From assembly GCF_006385875.1 (NCBI RefSeq), contig NZ_VFSU01000030.1:1-64000 (forward strand): 64,000 nt of DNA, read 5' to 3'. This DNA is from Sandaracinobacter neustonicus. Lineage in GTDB: Bacteria > Pseudomonadota > Alphaproteobacteria > Sphingomonadales > Sphingomonadaceae. The translations under genes were made by a program, and so were the position numbers. The first letter of the stretch is position 1, and every line of letters begins with the position of its first letter. Below the pieces are notes generated by a model. The model worked only from the letters and a program-made list of their open reading frames with translations, was not told where the DNA came from and did not search any database. Of this stretch, positions 5,227-13,142 are shown piece by piece.

Positions 5227-6549
5227 ATGACGTCTCCGAACTCTCGGGCGGCTTCGGCCGCCTCTTTTTTGACCCGCCGTCAGCTGTTGAGAGGAACCGC
5301 CTGCGCCGTTGTTCTGGTCGGTGCGCTGTCTTCTTTTCCGGCCAGAGCGGCAGGTCCAGTTTATAAGCTCGAGCGGGTAGCTTCGGACATTGTTATCCCG
5401 AGCGCGGCCGGGGGCGATGGCCTTACCACGGCACAAAAAAATGCGATGTCGCGGGCTTTCCGTAAGACGCTGATCCTCGCGAAGAACGAGGCCAAAACTT
5501 TGCCGGTGGCAAACGGCATGCTGACTAAAGTCGGCCGATTTTTTGGTCGTTATTCGTGGGTTAGCATGGTTCCGCTGATCGTCAGCGCCGGGATCGAGAT
5601 CGGCAATATCCTATTGGCGGATGGGTCAATTGTGAATATCGGGTTCGGTGGCACTACGCGCTCTGGCAATTCGCCATCGTCATGCACCGCCCTACCTGCT
5701 CCGCCGAGCAATATTACTGATTTACCACAGGGTCTTTCGACCCACAAAAACCACGCAACCACTTGCACTGGCAGCGTTATATGGGTCAGATTTCAGTATA
5801 GCGGCTCCAACTATAGCGCGCCTTCCGGTTGGACGCGCCGGCGTGCCGCTTCTTTGGGTGGCGGTCTGCTGGACGTTATCATCAGCAAGAATTTTGCACC
5901 CGGTGATCCATATGAAATCCCGCCGCTGCCGCCTGGCGCGATCGCCGATGTACTGAACGGCGGCGAAGAGATTCCGGCGTCTGAGCTCGACAAGCTCGTT
6001 GATGCTGCGGTCAAAACGGCTCTTGTTCAGCTGCATGATTTTGACTTGCTCGCCGATCCGGCCATCGTTGATCCCGGCACTGATCTGCGCACGGCAGTTC
6101 CGACGCTGCCGGATGCATCGACAGATGGTCTTACTTCTCCGACCTTGAAAGCTTCGTCGTTACCCAGCTGGCCGACAGACGCGGCAACCGCGCCGGGCGT
6201 GAAGATGCCTGTGCAGGACGAGCCTGATTTCGGCTCGGGCGAACCGGAAGAGCCGGTTGATCCGCCTGAGCCACCCGAAGGCGCGCCATGGTGGCCGTCG
6301 ATCCTGGGCACTGTGCCAGCTGCGCCCGGCCTTCCGGCCGAGGGTGCGATGCCGGATTGGCAAGCTCCGTCTTTCACTCAGCCCAGTCCGCACGCTGGCG
6401 AATGTCCAATTTTTACCGGATCAATAAAAGGTGAAGAATTCACCTTTGATCACTTCTGCAATTTCGCGGAGACTTTGCAAGAATATATTCGTCCGGTTCT
6501 GCGCTTTAGCTATGCGCTGGGTGCTGCACTTATGTTGTGGCGAGCATAG
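5227..6549 (+). CDS. pIII-like minor coat/adsorption protein with a Tat-type signal
   Basis: 440 residues. Its position between coat and pVI-like genes and its architecture fit the receptor-binding tip protein: an N-terminal export signal (1-41), an exported domain, a Pro/Glu-rich linker near 340-360 (GEPEEPVDPPEPPEG), a Cys-containing domain (CPIFTGS and HFCNF) and a C-terminal hydrophobic anchor (VLRFSYALGAALMLW). The signal is unusual: FLTRRQLLRG at residues 14-23 is a twin-arginine motif, followed by a hydrophobic core and a PARA cleavage-type end. The middle region matches no family known to me. The C-terminal arrangement resembles TspB-like inovirus proteins. Confidence 0.7.
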   Translation: MTSPNSRAASAASFLTRRQLLRGTACAVVLVGALSSFPARAAGPVYKLERVASDIVIPSAAGGDGLTTAQKNAMSRAFRKTLILAKNEAKTLPVANGMLTKVGRFFGRYSWVSMVPLIVSAGIEIGNILLADGSIVNIGFGGTTRSGNSPSSCTALPAPPSNITDLPQGLSTHKNHATTCTGSVIWVRFQYSGSNYSAPSGWTRRRAASLGGGLLDVIISKNFAPGDPYEIPPLPPGAIADVLNGGEEIPASELDKLVDAAVKTALVQLHDFDLLADPAIVDPGTDLRTAVPTLPDASTDGLTSPTLKASSLPSWPTDAATAPGVKMPVQDEPDFGSGEPEEPVDPPEPPEGAPWWPSILGTVPAAPGLPAEGAMPDWQAPSFTQPSPHAGECPIFTGSIKGEEFTFDHFCNFAETLQEYIRPVLRFSYALGAALMLWRA

Positions 6550-6552
6550 AAT

Positions 6553-6903
6553 ATGGCCGGTACTCTTGTGGCTCTGCTGACGTGGTTCGCGGCGCACTTT
6601 CGAACGATCATACTTTCGATATTCATTTCGAAACTGATCATGATTGCAACGTATGTTACATTGGTTACATTATCACTGCCGTGGGTTGTGAATAAGCTTG
6701 GTATTGATACGATTTATGGCCGTTTGACTGTGTTCACGGTCCCGGACTTGCTAAATGGTCTAATGTCCGACATCACAAATCCGCATATTGCTTGGGCTAT
6801 CAACTATTTTGAGCTTCATTATTTGGTTGGCTGGGTTGGTCAGGCTGCGATGGTTGTTTTCTTCTTCCGCTTCTACCTTAGCTTGCTCAGGGCTGCGGCA
6901 TGA
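6553..6903 (+). CDS. pVI-like membrane protein (DUF2523 type)
   Basis: 116 residues with several hydrophobic segments (about 10-45, 70-85 and 92-113). It lies between the pIII-like and Zot genes, where inoviruses place pVI, the second protein of the virion end that works with pIII. DUF2523 proteins occupy this slot in many prophages. It starts 3 bp after the upstream stop and overlaps zot by 4 nt (ATGA), so the three genes are one translational unit. Assignment is by context and topology. Confidence 0.65.
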   Translation: MAGTLVALLTWFAAHFRTIILSIFISKLIMIATYVTLVTLSLPWVVNKLGIDTIYGRLTVFTVPDLLNGLMSDITNPHIAWAINYFELHYLVGWVGQAAMVVFFFRFYLSLLRAAA

Positions 6904-7832
6904 TCGTCACGCTTTATGTTGGCCTTCAAGGCTCCGGCAAATCGCTCGAGCTCGTGCGCTCTGTCATTCTGCCTGCGCTGGCCCAAGGTCGCAGGGTTGT
7001 CACCAACCTGCCCATGAACATTGAAGCGGTGAAATCTCACTTCGGCGAGCAGCAAGTTGGTGAGCTCGTCCAGGTGCTGGATGAACAGCTTTGCGATGAC
7101 GCGAGCTACCCAACATCGGCAAGGCCGGGCACAATCATTCGCGGCGGTGATGTCGTCGTCATCGACGAAGCACACAACATCTATCCGCCATCCACTCGCC
7201 CCAAGAGCGGCGAAAACTGGCCCGCTCGCTTCGATTTCATCGCGATGGCTCGCCACTACACCGACGAGCAGGGTCGGACTTGCAACATCGCGCTCGCCAC
7301 TCAAAGCGCTGCATCTCTTGCGAAGTTTGTTCGGGATCGCATCGGCGAAACCTTCGTCTGTCGCAATCTCGGTTCCCTGAGCCTCGGCAAGCGCTATCGC
7401 GTCACGAATTTCCCGGGCTGCCTTATTAACAGGTCTAACAGAGGGCCTAGCCGCGTCGTCAAGCACGATCCTTCTATTTTTCCGCTGTACCAGTCGAGTT
7501 CGGCCGCAAATTTCACGGTTGGTCGGCTTGATTCTCGCGGCCTGATCTTCCGCGGTTCGTTCCTGTTTTCGATTTTGGCTGCACTCGGCTCCATCATCGG
7601 CGGCTTTTTCTGGGCGAAAACATACTTTTTTCCGGCGTGCGACCCGCCTGAGGTCGTTTATATTGAGAACCGCAAAAGCAAGGCCTTCAAAAATGGCAAG
7701 GAAATTCAGGTCATCACGACTCGCGATAACGCTGGCCGTTACATCTTCACTGCCCGCCGTTGTTCATGGTCAGTCCAGCCCTATGCAGGAGGTGGTCTGG
7801 TCAAACATCGGCACAAGTCAAGCAGCAGCTGA
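6900..7832 (+). CDS. Zot-domain morphogenesis ATPase (pI homologue)
   Basis: 310 residues. Inner-membrane ATPase that drives extrusion of the filament through the secretin. Walker A is GLQGSGKS near residues 8-15 and Walker B is DVVVIDEAHNIYPPS near 84-98, both typical of the Zot/pI family. A single membrane span lies at about residues 220-242 (FLFSILAALGSIIGGFFW), leaving a periplasmic tail that should contact pIV. The 3' end overlaps the secretin gene by 140 nt in another frame. Length is slightly under CTX Zot (399) and near f1 pI (348). Confidence 0.9.
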   Translation: MIVTLYVGLQGSGKSLELVRSVILPALAQGRRVVTNLPMNIEAVKSHFGEQQVGELVQVLDEQLCDDASYPTSARPGTIIRGGDVVVIDEAHNIYPPSTRPKSGENWPARFDFIAMARHYTDEQGRTCNIALATQSAASLAKFVRDRIGETFVCRNLGSLSLGKRYRVTNFPGCLINRSNRGPSRVVKHDPSIFPLYQSSSAANFTVGRLDSRGLIFRGSFLFSILAALGSIIGGFFWAKTYFFPACDPPEVVYIENRKSKAFKNGKEIQVITTRDNAGRYIFTARRCSWSVQPYAGGGLVKHRHKSSSS

Positions 7833-9009
7833 ACTTGGTGCGAGGATGGGTTTCAAGGTCGAAGACTGTAAGAAAACGCCAGATGCAAAGCTCTCTGGGT
7901 TTTACGGCTTGGGTGAGCCGTCGCATTCGGCCGCTGCGATCCGTGCGGCTGGGGGCGATGCGGTGTGGCGCGACAATGTTCTCAAGGTCCGCTGCAATTC
8001 AGCTGGTCAAGCGACAAGCGACAAGGGCGCTGTCCAGGCGGTGAGCTCTGTTGCTGAATTGCCAAAGGACTTCGACCCGAAAATGGCGAGCTATTATCAG
8101 GGCAAGGTTCCGCCTGAGGATCGCGCTGCCGGTGCCGCAACAGATCTAGCGCCGGCTGCCGATGATAATAAAATCAGCGTGTATCGCTCCAAGAATCTGG
8201 AAACGTCGCGCCTTGTCCAGCTGGTTTCAAAACTGCCGGGGTTGTCCGCTATGGCGGCGGTTGATCATCCATCTGAAATCGTCGTTTTCGGCCCTGCCAA
8301 ATGGCACAGCGAAGCTCTGAAGATGCTTTCGCAGGTGGATCGCTGCCCGCCATCTGTCGAGTTGCTGGCCATTGTGGCCGCCCGCGCCAATAGCGACCTC
8401 GCCAAGCGCGCGTTTGGCCTCAGACTTACCGGTTCCACCCTTTTTGGCGGGTCGCTGCCCACGGGCGGATTTACGCTCGATTTGGGGCCGGTTCAGGCTG
8501 CGGTCGATGCACTGAAGCAAAAGGATGATGCGCTGACGCTGTTTTCGGCGCGAGGCTGGGCTTTTGAGGGTCAGCAGGTCGAAATCATGGACGGCAGCGA
8601 TGTACCAGTCAGAACGGGCACCGTGACAAGCGACGGTGTGGTCACCGATTCTATCGAGTATCGGAAGATCGGCCATCAGCTGAGCGTCAAGATATTCGGT
8701 GTGTCGGAAGGTTCGATCACTGCTGACGTGACGCTCGAGCTTTCCGGTTTGGGAGCAACTTCGGACCTTGGACCGTCTTTCAACACACGTCGGACTGTTT
8801 CGAGGATCCGTGTGCAATCTGGCGAACCTGTCATCGTCAACTTGGTCGGCCTCGATCAATCGGAAAACAGGCGCAGCGCGGGTCTGTTTTCGGTTGGTCG
8901 GTCGCGATCTGCCAGCGAGGCGGGTGGTCATTTGATCCTGACCCTTTGGGAAAGGGCGTGCGCGCCGCGCGCGGTAGCTGCGAGCGAGAGCTCGCAGCGA
9001 GCACGGTAG
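7693..9009 (+). CDS. Phage secretin (pIV homologue)
   Basis: About 438 residues, close to f1 pIV (426). Forms the outer-membrane channel for phage release. It starts with MARKFRSSRLAITLAVTSSL and ends its signal at VVHGQ. The N-terminal domains follow, then the secretin core with VPVRTGTV, SIEYRKIGHQLSVK, RRTVSRIRVQSGEPVIVNLV and a final GGHLILTLWER, the pattern of bacterial secretin C-domains. ATG 7693 is preferred over TTG 7663 because it gives a clean signal peptide and has AAGG upstream. The signal peptide and N-terminus lie inside the 3' end of zot. Many inoviruses borrow a host secretin, and this one carries its own. Confidence 0.85.
   Translation: MARKFRSSRLAITLAVTSSLPAVVHGQSSPMQEVVWSNIGTSQAAAELGARMGFKVEDCKKTPDAKLSGFYGLGEPSHSAAAIRAAGGDAVWRDNVLKVRCNSAGQATSDKGAVQAVSSVAELPKDFDPKMASYYQGKVPPEDRAAGAATDLAPAADDNKISVYRSKNLETSRLVQLVSKLPGLSAMAAVDHPSEIVVFGPAKWHSEALKMLSQVDRCPPSVELLAIVAARANSDLAKRAFGLRLTGSTLFGGSLPTGGFTLDLGPVQAAVDALKQKDDALTLFSARGWAFEGQQVEIMDGSDVPVRTGTVTSDGVVTDSIEYRKIGHQLSVKIFGVSEGSITADVTLELSGLGATSDLGPSFNTRRTVSRIRVQSGEPVIVNLVGLDQSENRRSAGLFSVGRSRSASEAGGHLILTLWERACAPRAVAASESSQRAR
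8977..8998. repeat. Hairpin inside the secretin 3' end
   Basis: GCTGCGAG (8977-8984) and CTCGCAGC (8991-8998) form a perfect 8-bp stem with a 6-nt loop, in the last codons of the secretin gene and just before the short ORF. It may regulate the step from structural genes to integrase. Confidence 0.5.
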
Positions 9010-9014
9010 CGCGC

Positions 9015-9197
9015 GTGGCGCGTCGGCCATCATTCAGGGCGGTTGAACTGCGGCGCTCGCTCGATGTAGCTCGTTCTGCGGGCCTTGAGGTTGTCGAGGC
9101 CGTCATTGCCACTGACGGCTCAATTCGCTTAGCTTTCCGGTCTTCTTCTTCCGCGGCTGGGGCCATTAACGAATGGGACGAGGTTCTAAGAAAATGA
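9015..9197 (+). CDS. Short ORF upstream of the integrase (60 aa)
   Basis: The open frame extends up to 8946, but a GTG at 9015, 5 bp after the secretin stop, gives a compact product ending NEWDEVLRK. The internal pattern (ALxxA or SLDVARSAGLEVVEAVIATD, then GSIRLAF) matches small proteins often found just before integrase genes in alphaproteobacterial prophages. Their role is unknown to me. It overlaps the integrase start by 25 nt, so the two are probably co-translated. The pattern is from memory of such loci rather than a search. Confidence 0.55.
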   Translation: MARRPSFRAVELRRSLDVARSAGLEVVEAVIATDGSIRLAFRSSSSAAGAINEWDEVLRK

Positions 9198-10360
9198 CCC
9201 GCTCGGCGAACAGCCGCCGCTATCCGAAGTGGGTTTCGGCCTATGTCGATAACCGGGGCCAACTGCGCCTGCGCTTCCGAAGGACGGGCTCGAAAACGTA
9301 CCACTTTCATTCAAAATTTGGCACGGGTGCCTTTGAAGCTGAGTATCGCACCTGCCTTGAAGAACTGCCGCTTGTGGCACCATCTTCATGGCCTTCTGGC
9401 ACGATAGGCGAGCTGTTTCAGCAGTATCAGCAGTCAACGCGCTTTTTGCAGCTGGGGCACAGCACAAGGCGCAAATACGGTAGAATTCTAGCCGAATTTT
9501 CGGATGCGCACGGCCTTAAGCGTGCGAAACTTGTTACCGCGCTGCACATGGATTCGATCATTGGGGAGAAGGTGGATCGTCCTGGAGCAGCTGCTGAACT
9601 GCGAAAAGTTTTGACGGCTGTTTGGGTCTGGGGCGCGAAGCATAAAGGCTTGAACGTTGGTGTCATGCGCGAGACTGACACGGTTAAGCAGCGCAGGGGT
9701 GGTTTCTACACATGGAAGCCCGCCGATATCCGAAATTTCAGGGACTATTGGCCGCTTGGTTCGCAACCTCGCCTGATGCTTGAACTTGCGCTGCATAGCG
9801 GTCTTAGGCGTAGCGATCTGCATGACCTCGGCTGGCATCATGTCGGCGAAGATGGTTGGTTGGATTTTGACATGCAGAAGGTTGGTCGAGCGCACAGCGT
9901 GCCGATTCATCCGGATTTGGCAGCTGCCCTTGCGTTGGTTGATCGGAGTCAGCGCTATTTCATCGAATCGTCCAGAGGCACGCACTACACGGCTGAAGCT
10001 TACTCAAACGCGTTTCGGAAGGCTCGTAAGGCTGCCGGGCTTGAACGTGGCAGCTTGCATGGCCTCCGAAAAAAATTGGCTGTGGCGCTTGTCGAAGCGA
10101 AGGCGACCGACACTGAGGGCATGGCAATTTTGGGCCATGTGAGCGCAAAGACTTTTGGGCTCTACACTGCCGAAGCTGATCGGCAGAAGCTGGCGGCTCA
10201 CGCCATGGACAAGCTTGAAATTGGCGAGCACTTGAGTGATGCTAGCCAAACGGCTCGCTCAAACCGTTGGAAACAAGGGGAAAAAGAGTGGAAAATGGTG
10301 CCCAGGGACGGGATCGAACCGCCGACACTGCGATTTTCAATCGCATGCTCTACCAACTGA
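9173..10360 (+). CDS. Tyrosine-recombinase integrase
   Basis: 395 residues. Integrates and excises the phage at tRNA-Phe. An Arg/aromatic-rich N-terminal DNA-binding part (PKWVSAYVDNRGQLRLRFRR) is followed by a core-binding domain and the catalytic domain. Catalytic elements: LHSGLRRSDLHDL (first Arg), HGLRKKLAVALVE (His-x-x-Arg), ILGHVSAKT (His) and FGLYTAEA (nucleophile Tyr). The frame runs across attR and into the tRNA gene (stop 10358-10360), so the last residues (about MVPRDGIEPPTLRFSIACST) are host-encoded and the C-terminus differs in the circular phage. ATG 9173 is the start. A second ATG at 9194 is possible. Confidence 0.92.
   Translation: MGRGSKKMTRSANSRRYPKWVSAYVDNRGQLRLRFRRTGSKTYHFHSKFGTGAFEAEYRTCLEELPLVAPSSWPSGTIGELFQQYQQSTRFLQLGHSTRRKYGRILAEFSDAHGLKRAKLVTALHMDSIIGEKVDRPGAAAELRKVLTAVWVWGAKHKGLNVGVMRETDTVKQRRGGFYTWKPADIRNFRDYWPLGSQPRLMLELALHSGLRRSDLHDLGWHHVGEDGWLDFDMQKVGRAHSVPIHPDLAAALALVDRSQRYFIESSRGTHYTAEAYSNAFRKARKAAGLERGSLHGLRKKLAVALVEAKATDTEGMAILGHVSAKTFGLYTAEADRQKLAAHAMDKLEIGEHLSDASQTARSNRWKQGEKEWKMVPRDGIEPPTLRFSIACSTN
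10290..10312. other. attR (23-bp direct repeat)
   Basis: Identical to attL at 1314-1336. It overlaps the 3' end of tRNA-Phe (17 nt of the tRNA including CCA), so integration leaves the tRNA intact. Confidence 0.92.
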
Positions 10361-10371
10361 GCTACCTAGGC
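10296..10371 (-). tRNA. tRNA-Phe (GAA)
   Basis: 76 nt with encoded CCA. The acceptor stem GCCTAGG pairs with CCTGGGC. The D-arm GCTCAGTTGGTAGAGC is standard, the anticodon loop reads TTGAAAA (GAA, Phe), and the T-loop is GGTTCGATCC. It is the integration target of the phage and directly precedes the yacG-rng-maf operon end, a common sphingomonad arrangement. Confidence 0.97.
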
Positions 10372-10408
10372 ACGGGAGGCGCGCTATAGGCGGAACTTCG
10401 GGTGGCGG

Positions 10409-10597
10409 TCAACCGGGTTCGTCGTCTTCTCCGATCGGGCGGCCCGGCACCACATAATGTTCGTCCAGCCAGGCGATCAGGTCGCGGTTGCGGCAGCCTT
10501 CCGAGCAGAAGGGGGCGTGCTTCGGATTCGCCGGTTTCCGGCAGACGGGGCAGCGGGGTTCCGGGCGCGGGTCGGGGCGCGGTTCAGGCTTGGGCAT
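10409..10597 (-). CDS. yacG: DNA gyrase inhibitor / zinc-binding protein YacG
   Basis: 62 residues. The zinc-binding core CPVCRKP and FCSEGCRNRDLIAWL has the four Cys that define YacG. In E. coli YacG binds GyrB and inhibits gyrase. The N-terminus is Pro/Arg/Glu-rich. It overlaps the ribonuclease gene by 14 nt as last gene of the operon. Confidence 0.9.
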   Translation of the reverse strand: MPKPEPRPDPRPEPRCPVCRKPANPKHAPFCSEGCRNRDLIAWLDEHYVVPGRPIGEDDEPG

Positions 10598-11525
10598 CGG
10601 CGGCTCCGGCTGTCAGCGAAACAGGGCGGTGGGTGCGGCGGGCGAGTTCCTCCAGCAGCTGCGGGCGGGCTTCCAGCCAGCGGATCACCGGGGGCGCAGG
10701 GCGCAGTGCCAGCGGGCCCGTGGCGGGATCGGTCAACGCGGTTTCCAGCAAGGCGATGGCCTCTGTGCCAGCGCGGTCCAGCTGGGCGCGTTCCAGAATC
10801 GAGGGGCCGGGGCGCGGACGGACGATTTGCATCAGCCCGAATCCGTTAATCGCCGTGCGTTCGAACGGCAGCTTGCCCATCGCCTGATCGAAAGCGTCCG
10901 CCGCGCGACTGCGCTGCTCGCGGTCTGTGGTGGGCAGGTCCACCACGATGCTGCCGCCAAGGCCCCACAGGCGGATCGCGCGCGCCAGTGTGGTGAGCGC
11001 GGGTGTCGCCATCGCCAGCCCATGGCCATCCACATCCACCGCGAGAAAGGCCGGGGTGGGCACGAGCACCAGATTCCCCGATTCGAATGGCAGCCGCCCC
11101 AGTTGTGCGGCTTCGAACGCATCATCCCATTGCGAGGAGACGTCGGCGGGCCAGCCGGGCTTCAGCACATGGCCGCGCGCGTGCAGCTGCGATTCCAGCC
11201 CCGGCGCGGGCCAAGGGTCCAGATTGGTGGGCCGGGCCTTGGCCAGCCTGTCCCGCCCGCGCTCGCGCCAGGCCGCGCGGGTGACTTCCAGCGTGACGGT
11301 CGCGCCCTCGGTGGCCCCGGCGGGCCACGGCTCCACCAGTAGCTCCTCGCCGCCCGCCAGCGCGATTCCGCGCGCACCCAGCCTGCGTGTGAGCTGCCCG
11401 GCAAGCCGCGCGCCTGCCGCCAGCCCGTCGCCGTCGCGGGCGATGTGCATTTCCACCAGCCGGAAATTCTCGATCACGGCGGCGCGGGTTTCGCCGAGGC
11501 CGTGGCGGATATGGAAGTCAGACAT
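10584..11525 (-). CDS. Ribonuclease E/G-family protein
   Basis: 313 residues. Placed in the short RNase G-like family of alphaproteobacteria, between maf and yacG where this gene normally lies. Visible features: AFLAVDVDGHGLAMATPALT, then the conserved WGLGGSIVVDLP and ERTAINGFGLMQIVRPR, which carry the acidic catalytic region of RNase E/G. It lacks the N-terminal S1 insert and the long C-terminal scaffold of RNase E, so it is under half the usual length. It overlaps maf by 8 nt. Confidence 0.8.
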   Translation of the reverse strand: MSDFHIRHGLGETRAAVIENFRLVEMHIARDGDGLAAGARLAGQLTRRLGARGIALAGGEELLVEPWPAGATEGATVTLEVTRAAWRERGRDRLAKARPTNLDPWPAPGLESQLHARGHVLKPGWPADVSSQWDDAFEAAQLGRLPFESGNLVLVPTPAFLAVDVDGHGLAMATPALTTLARAIRLWGLGGSIVVDLPTTDREQRSRAADAFDQAMGKLPFERTAINGFGLMQIVRPRPGPSILERAQLDRAGTEAIALLETALTDPATGPLALRPAPPVIRWLEARPQLLEELARRTHRPVSLTAGAADAQA

Positions 11526-12102
11526 GCAACCCGGCCGTCCTCAGCATCGCTCGCGCATCCGCCAGCGGCAGCCCCATGATGCCGGAGAAACTGCCCTCCA
11601 TCCATTGCACATGCGCTTCGAAGCGGCCCTGAATGGCGTAGCCGCCCGCCTTGCCGGCCCATTCGCCGCTGGCGATATAGGTTTCCACATCCGCGTCCGT
11701 CAGCCGCGCCACCCGCACCGTGGAGCGGCTGAGCCGATGCCGCGCCACGCCCAGAGTATCCACCACCGTCACCGCCGTCAGCACCCGGTGCCGCCGTCCG
11801 GACAACAGCGCGAGGCACTGGCGCGCGGTCGCTTCATCTTCCGCCTTGGGCAAGATCCTGAGGCCCGCCGCCACCAGCGTGTCGGCTGCCAGCACCACCG
11901 CGCCGGGGTGGCGCGCGGCGACAACGGCGGCCTTTTCCGCGGCCAGCCGCGCCACATGCGGTTCGGGCCGCTCGGCCTTGCGCGGGGTTTCGTCGATATC
12001 GGCCGGGTCCACGGCATCCGGCGTGAGGCCGATTCGCGCCAGAAGCTCCTGCCGCCGGGGCGAGGCGGAGGCGAGGATGAAGCGTGGGTGTTGGTGCGTC
12101 AT
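11518..12102 (-). CDS. maf: Maf-family nucleotide pyrophosphatase
   Basis: 194 residues. Hydrolyses non-canonical or modified nucleoside triphosphates to monophosphates. Motifs: FILASASPRRQELL at the N-terminus, DIDETPR, then VLAADTLV (catalytic Asp) and GYAIQGRFEAHV. The start at 12102 overlaps the upstream stop as ATGA, indicating coupling; an ATG at 12108 is an alternative. The open frame continues far upstream without a start, but that part is the shadow of the DUF2332 gene. Confidence 0.9.
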   Translation of the reverse strand: MTHQHPRFILASASPRRQELLARIGLTPDAVDPADIDETPRKAERPEPHVARLAAEKAAVVAARHPGAVVLAADTLVAAGLRILPKAEDEATARQCLALLSGRRHRVLTAVTVVDTLGVARHRLSRSTVRVARLTDADVETYIASGEWAGKAGGYAIQGRFEAHVQWMEGSFSGIMGLPLADARAMLRTAGLHV

Positions 12103-13133
12103 AGCCATGAAACGATCCGCCCATGCGGGTGGGCGCGCGCCAGCAGCCGGTCTTCGCCGCCGGGCCACAGCGTCAGCCGCAGCGTGGGCGGTTCGCCCGC
12201 GCCGGGGTTCTCCTGCTCCAGCCGCAGCCACGCCAGCGGCGCGTCCCGCGTCGCCTGTGCGCCCATGCGGTGCATGTGGCTGATGATTCTCGCCTTGGTG
12301 GTTTCGGGGAAATATTGCATCGCGATGGAGTGGAATACCGTGGTGACGACGCCGTCGCAGGGCTTCACATGCGCTTCCACGAACTCCGCCGCGTCTCCGG
12401 TCACGATCTCGGGCATATCCTCTGCTGCGATCACCATCGCCTGCGCCATGCGTTCCAGCCGCTCGGTCTGGTCCGCCCAGACATAGGCCAGCATCCGCGC
12501 GCGCTGCTCGGGGCTTGAGAGGTCCGGCGGGTTGAGATCCACCCCCAGCCGGGAGAAGATGCTGATCGGGGCGTCGGGCGGATTCGGGCCGATCCACTCC
12601 GGCTCCAGCAGCAGCAGGCTGTCCGGGTCTCCGGCGTCCAGCGTTCCCAGCCGATAGGCATAGCGATCCGGCAGCAGGTTCAGGCCGCCGGAGCAGCCCA
12701 GTTCGAACAGGGCCAGCGGCAGGCCGGTTTCGGCTGCGATCACAAGGAAGCCGGGCATCAGCGTGCCCGACCGCGCCACTTCGTTGGTCTGCGGCGGCAG
12801 CTCCAGCCATGGGGCGATCTGCGGCAAGGTCAGCTCCGGCTCCAGCGCGGCCCACAGCCTGTCTGCATCGGGAATCGGGGCTGGCGGATAGACGGCGGCC
12901 AGCCCCGGGGCCTTGCCGCTGCGCACGCGGCCGTGCAGCGCGCCCGTCACCCTGAGGATCAGCGCGTCGTCATGGATGTTGCCGGGCCATTGATCCAGCC
13001 GCCGCGCCAGCGCAGAGCCGCTGGGCAGGCGGTCTGCGATGATGTCGCAAATGGCGGCGGTGAAGGGGGAGCCAAGCGCCCGGCACCAGCCTGCCTGCCA
13101 GCGGGCCTGTGCGCGGAACGGGCTGTCCGGCAT
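12099..13133 (-). CDS. DUF2332 family protein
   Basis: 344 residues, function unknown. Features resembling this family: a glycine-rich ELGCSGGLNLLPDRYAY segment that looks like a methyltransferase SAM-binding loop, and FHSIAMQYFPET toward the C-terminus. It starts 9 bp after infA and is coupled to maf, so it is part of the infA operon, where it is an addition to the usual infA-maf-rng-yacG order. A methyltransferase role is inference only. Confidence 0.75.
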   Translation of the reverse strand: MPDSPFRAQARWQAGWCRALGSPFTAAICDIIADRLPSGSALARRLDQWPGNIHDDALILRVTGALHGRVRSGKAPGLAAVYPPAPIPDADRLWAALEPELTLPQIAPWLELPPQTNEVARSGTLMPGFLVIAAETGLPLALFELGCSGGLNLLPDRYAYRLGTLDAGDPDSLLLLEPEWIGPNPPDAPISIFSRLGVDLNPPDLSSPEQRARMLAYVWADQTERLERMAQAMVIAAEDMPEIVTGDAAEFVEAHVKPCDGVVTTVFHSIAMQYFPETTKARIISHMHRMGAQATRDAPLAWLRLEQENPGAGEPPTLRLTLWPGGEDRLLARAHPHGRIVSWL

Positions 13134-13142
13134 CCGGCTTCG

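Larger units (their letters stand above)
1314..10312 (+). mobile_element. Integrated filamentous phage (inovirus) prophage
   Basis: The element is bounded by a 23-bp perfect direct repeat (1314-1336 and 10290-10312). The implied circular genome is 8,976 bp. It holds the inovirus gene set in order: Rep, repressor, ssDNA-binding-like protein, small coat-like membrane proteins, pIII-like adsorption protein, DUF2523/pVI-like protein, Zot/pI and secretin/pIV, followed by a tyrosine integrase at attR. Base composition is clearly less GC-rich than in the flanking host genes. No gene is visibly broken. All structural genes are on the plus strand and only the repressor arm is leftward, as in temperate filamentous phages. 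Confidence 0.92.

Noticed and set aside
12103-12855. N-terminal extension of maf giving a 445-residue fused protein
   Set aside because: The extra part is a shifted reading of the DUF2332 gene. Maf has a normal start overlapping the DUF2332 stop.
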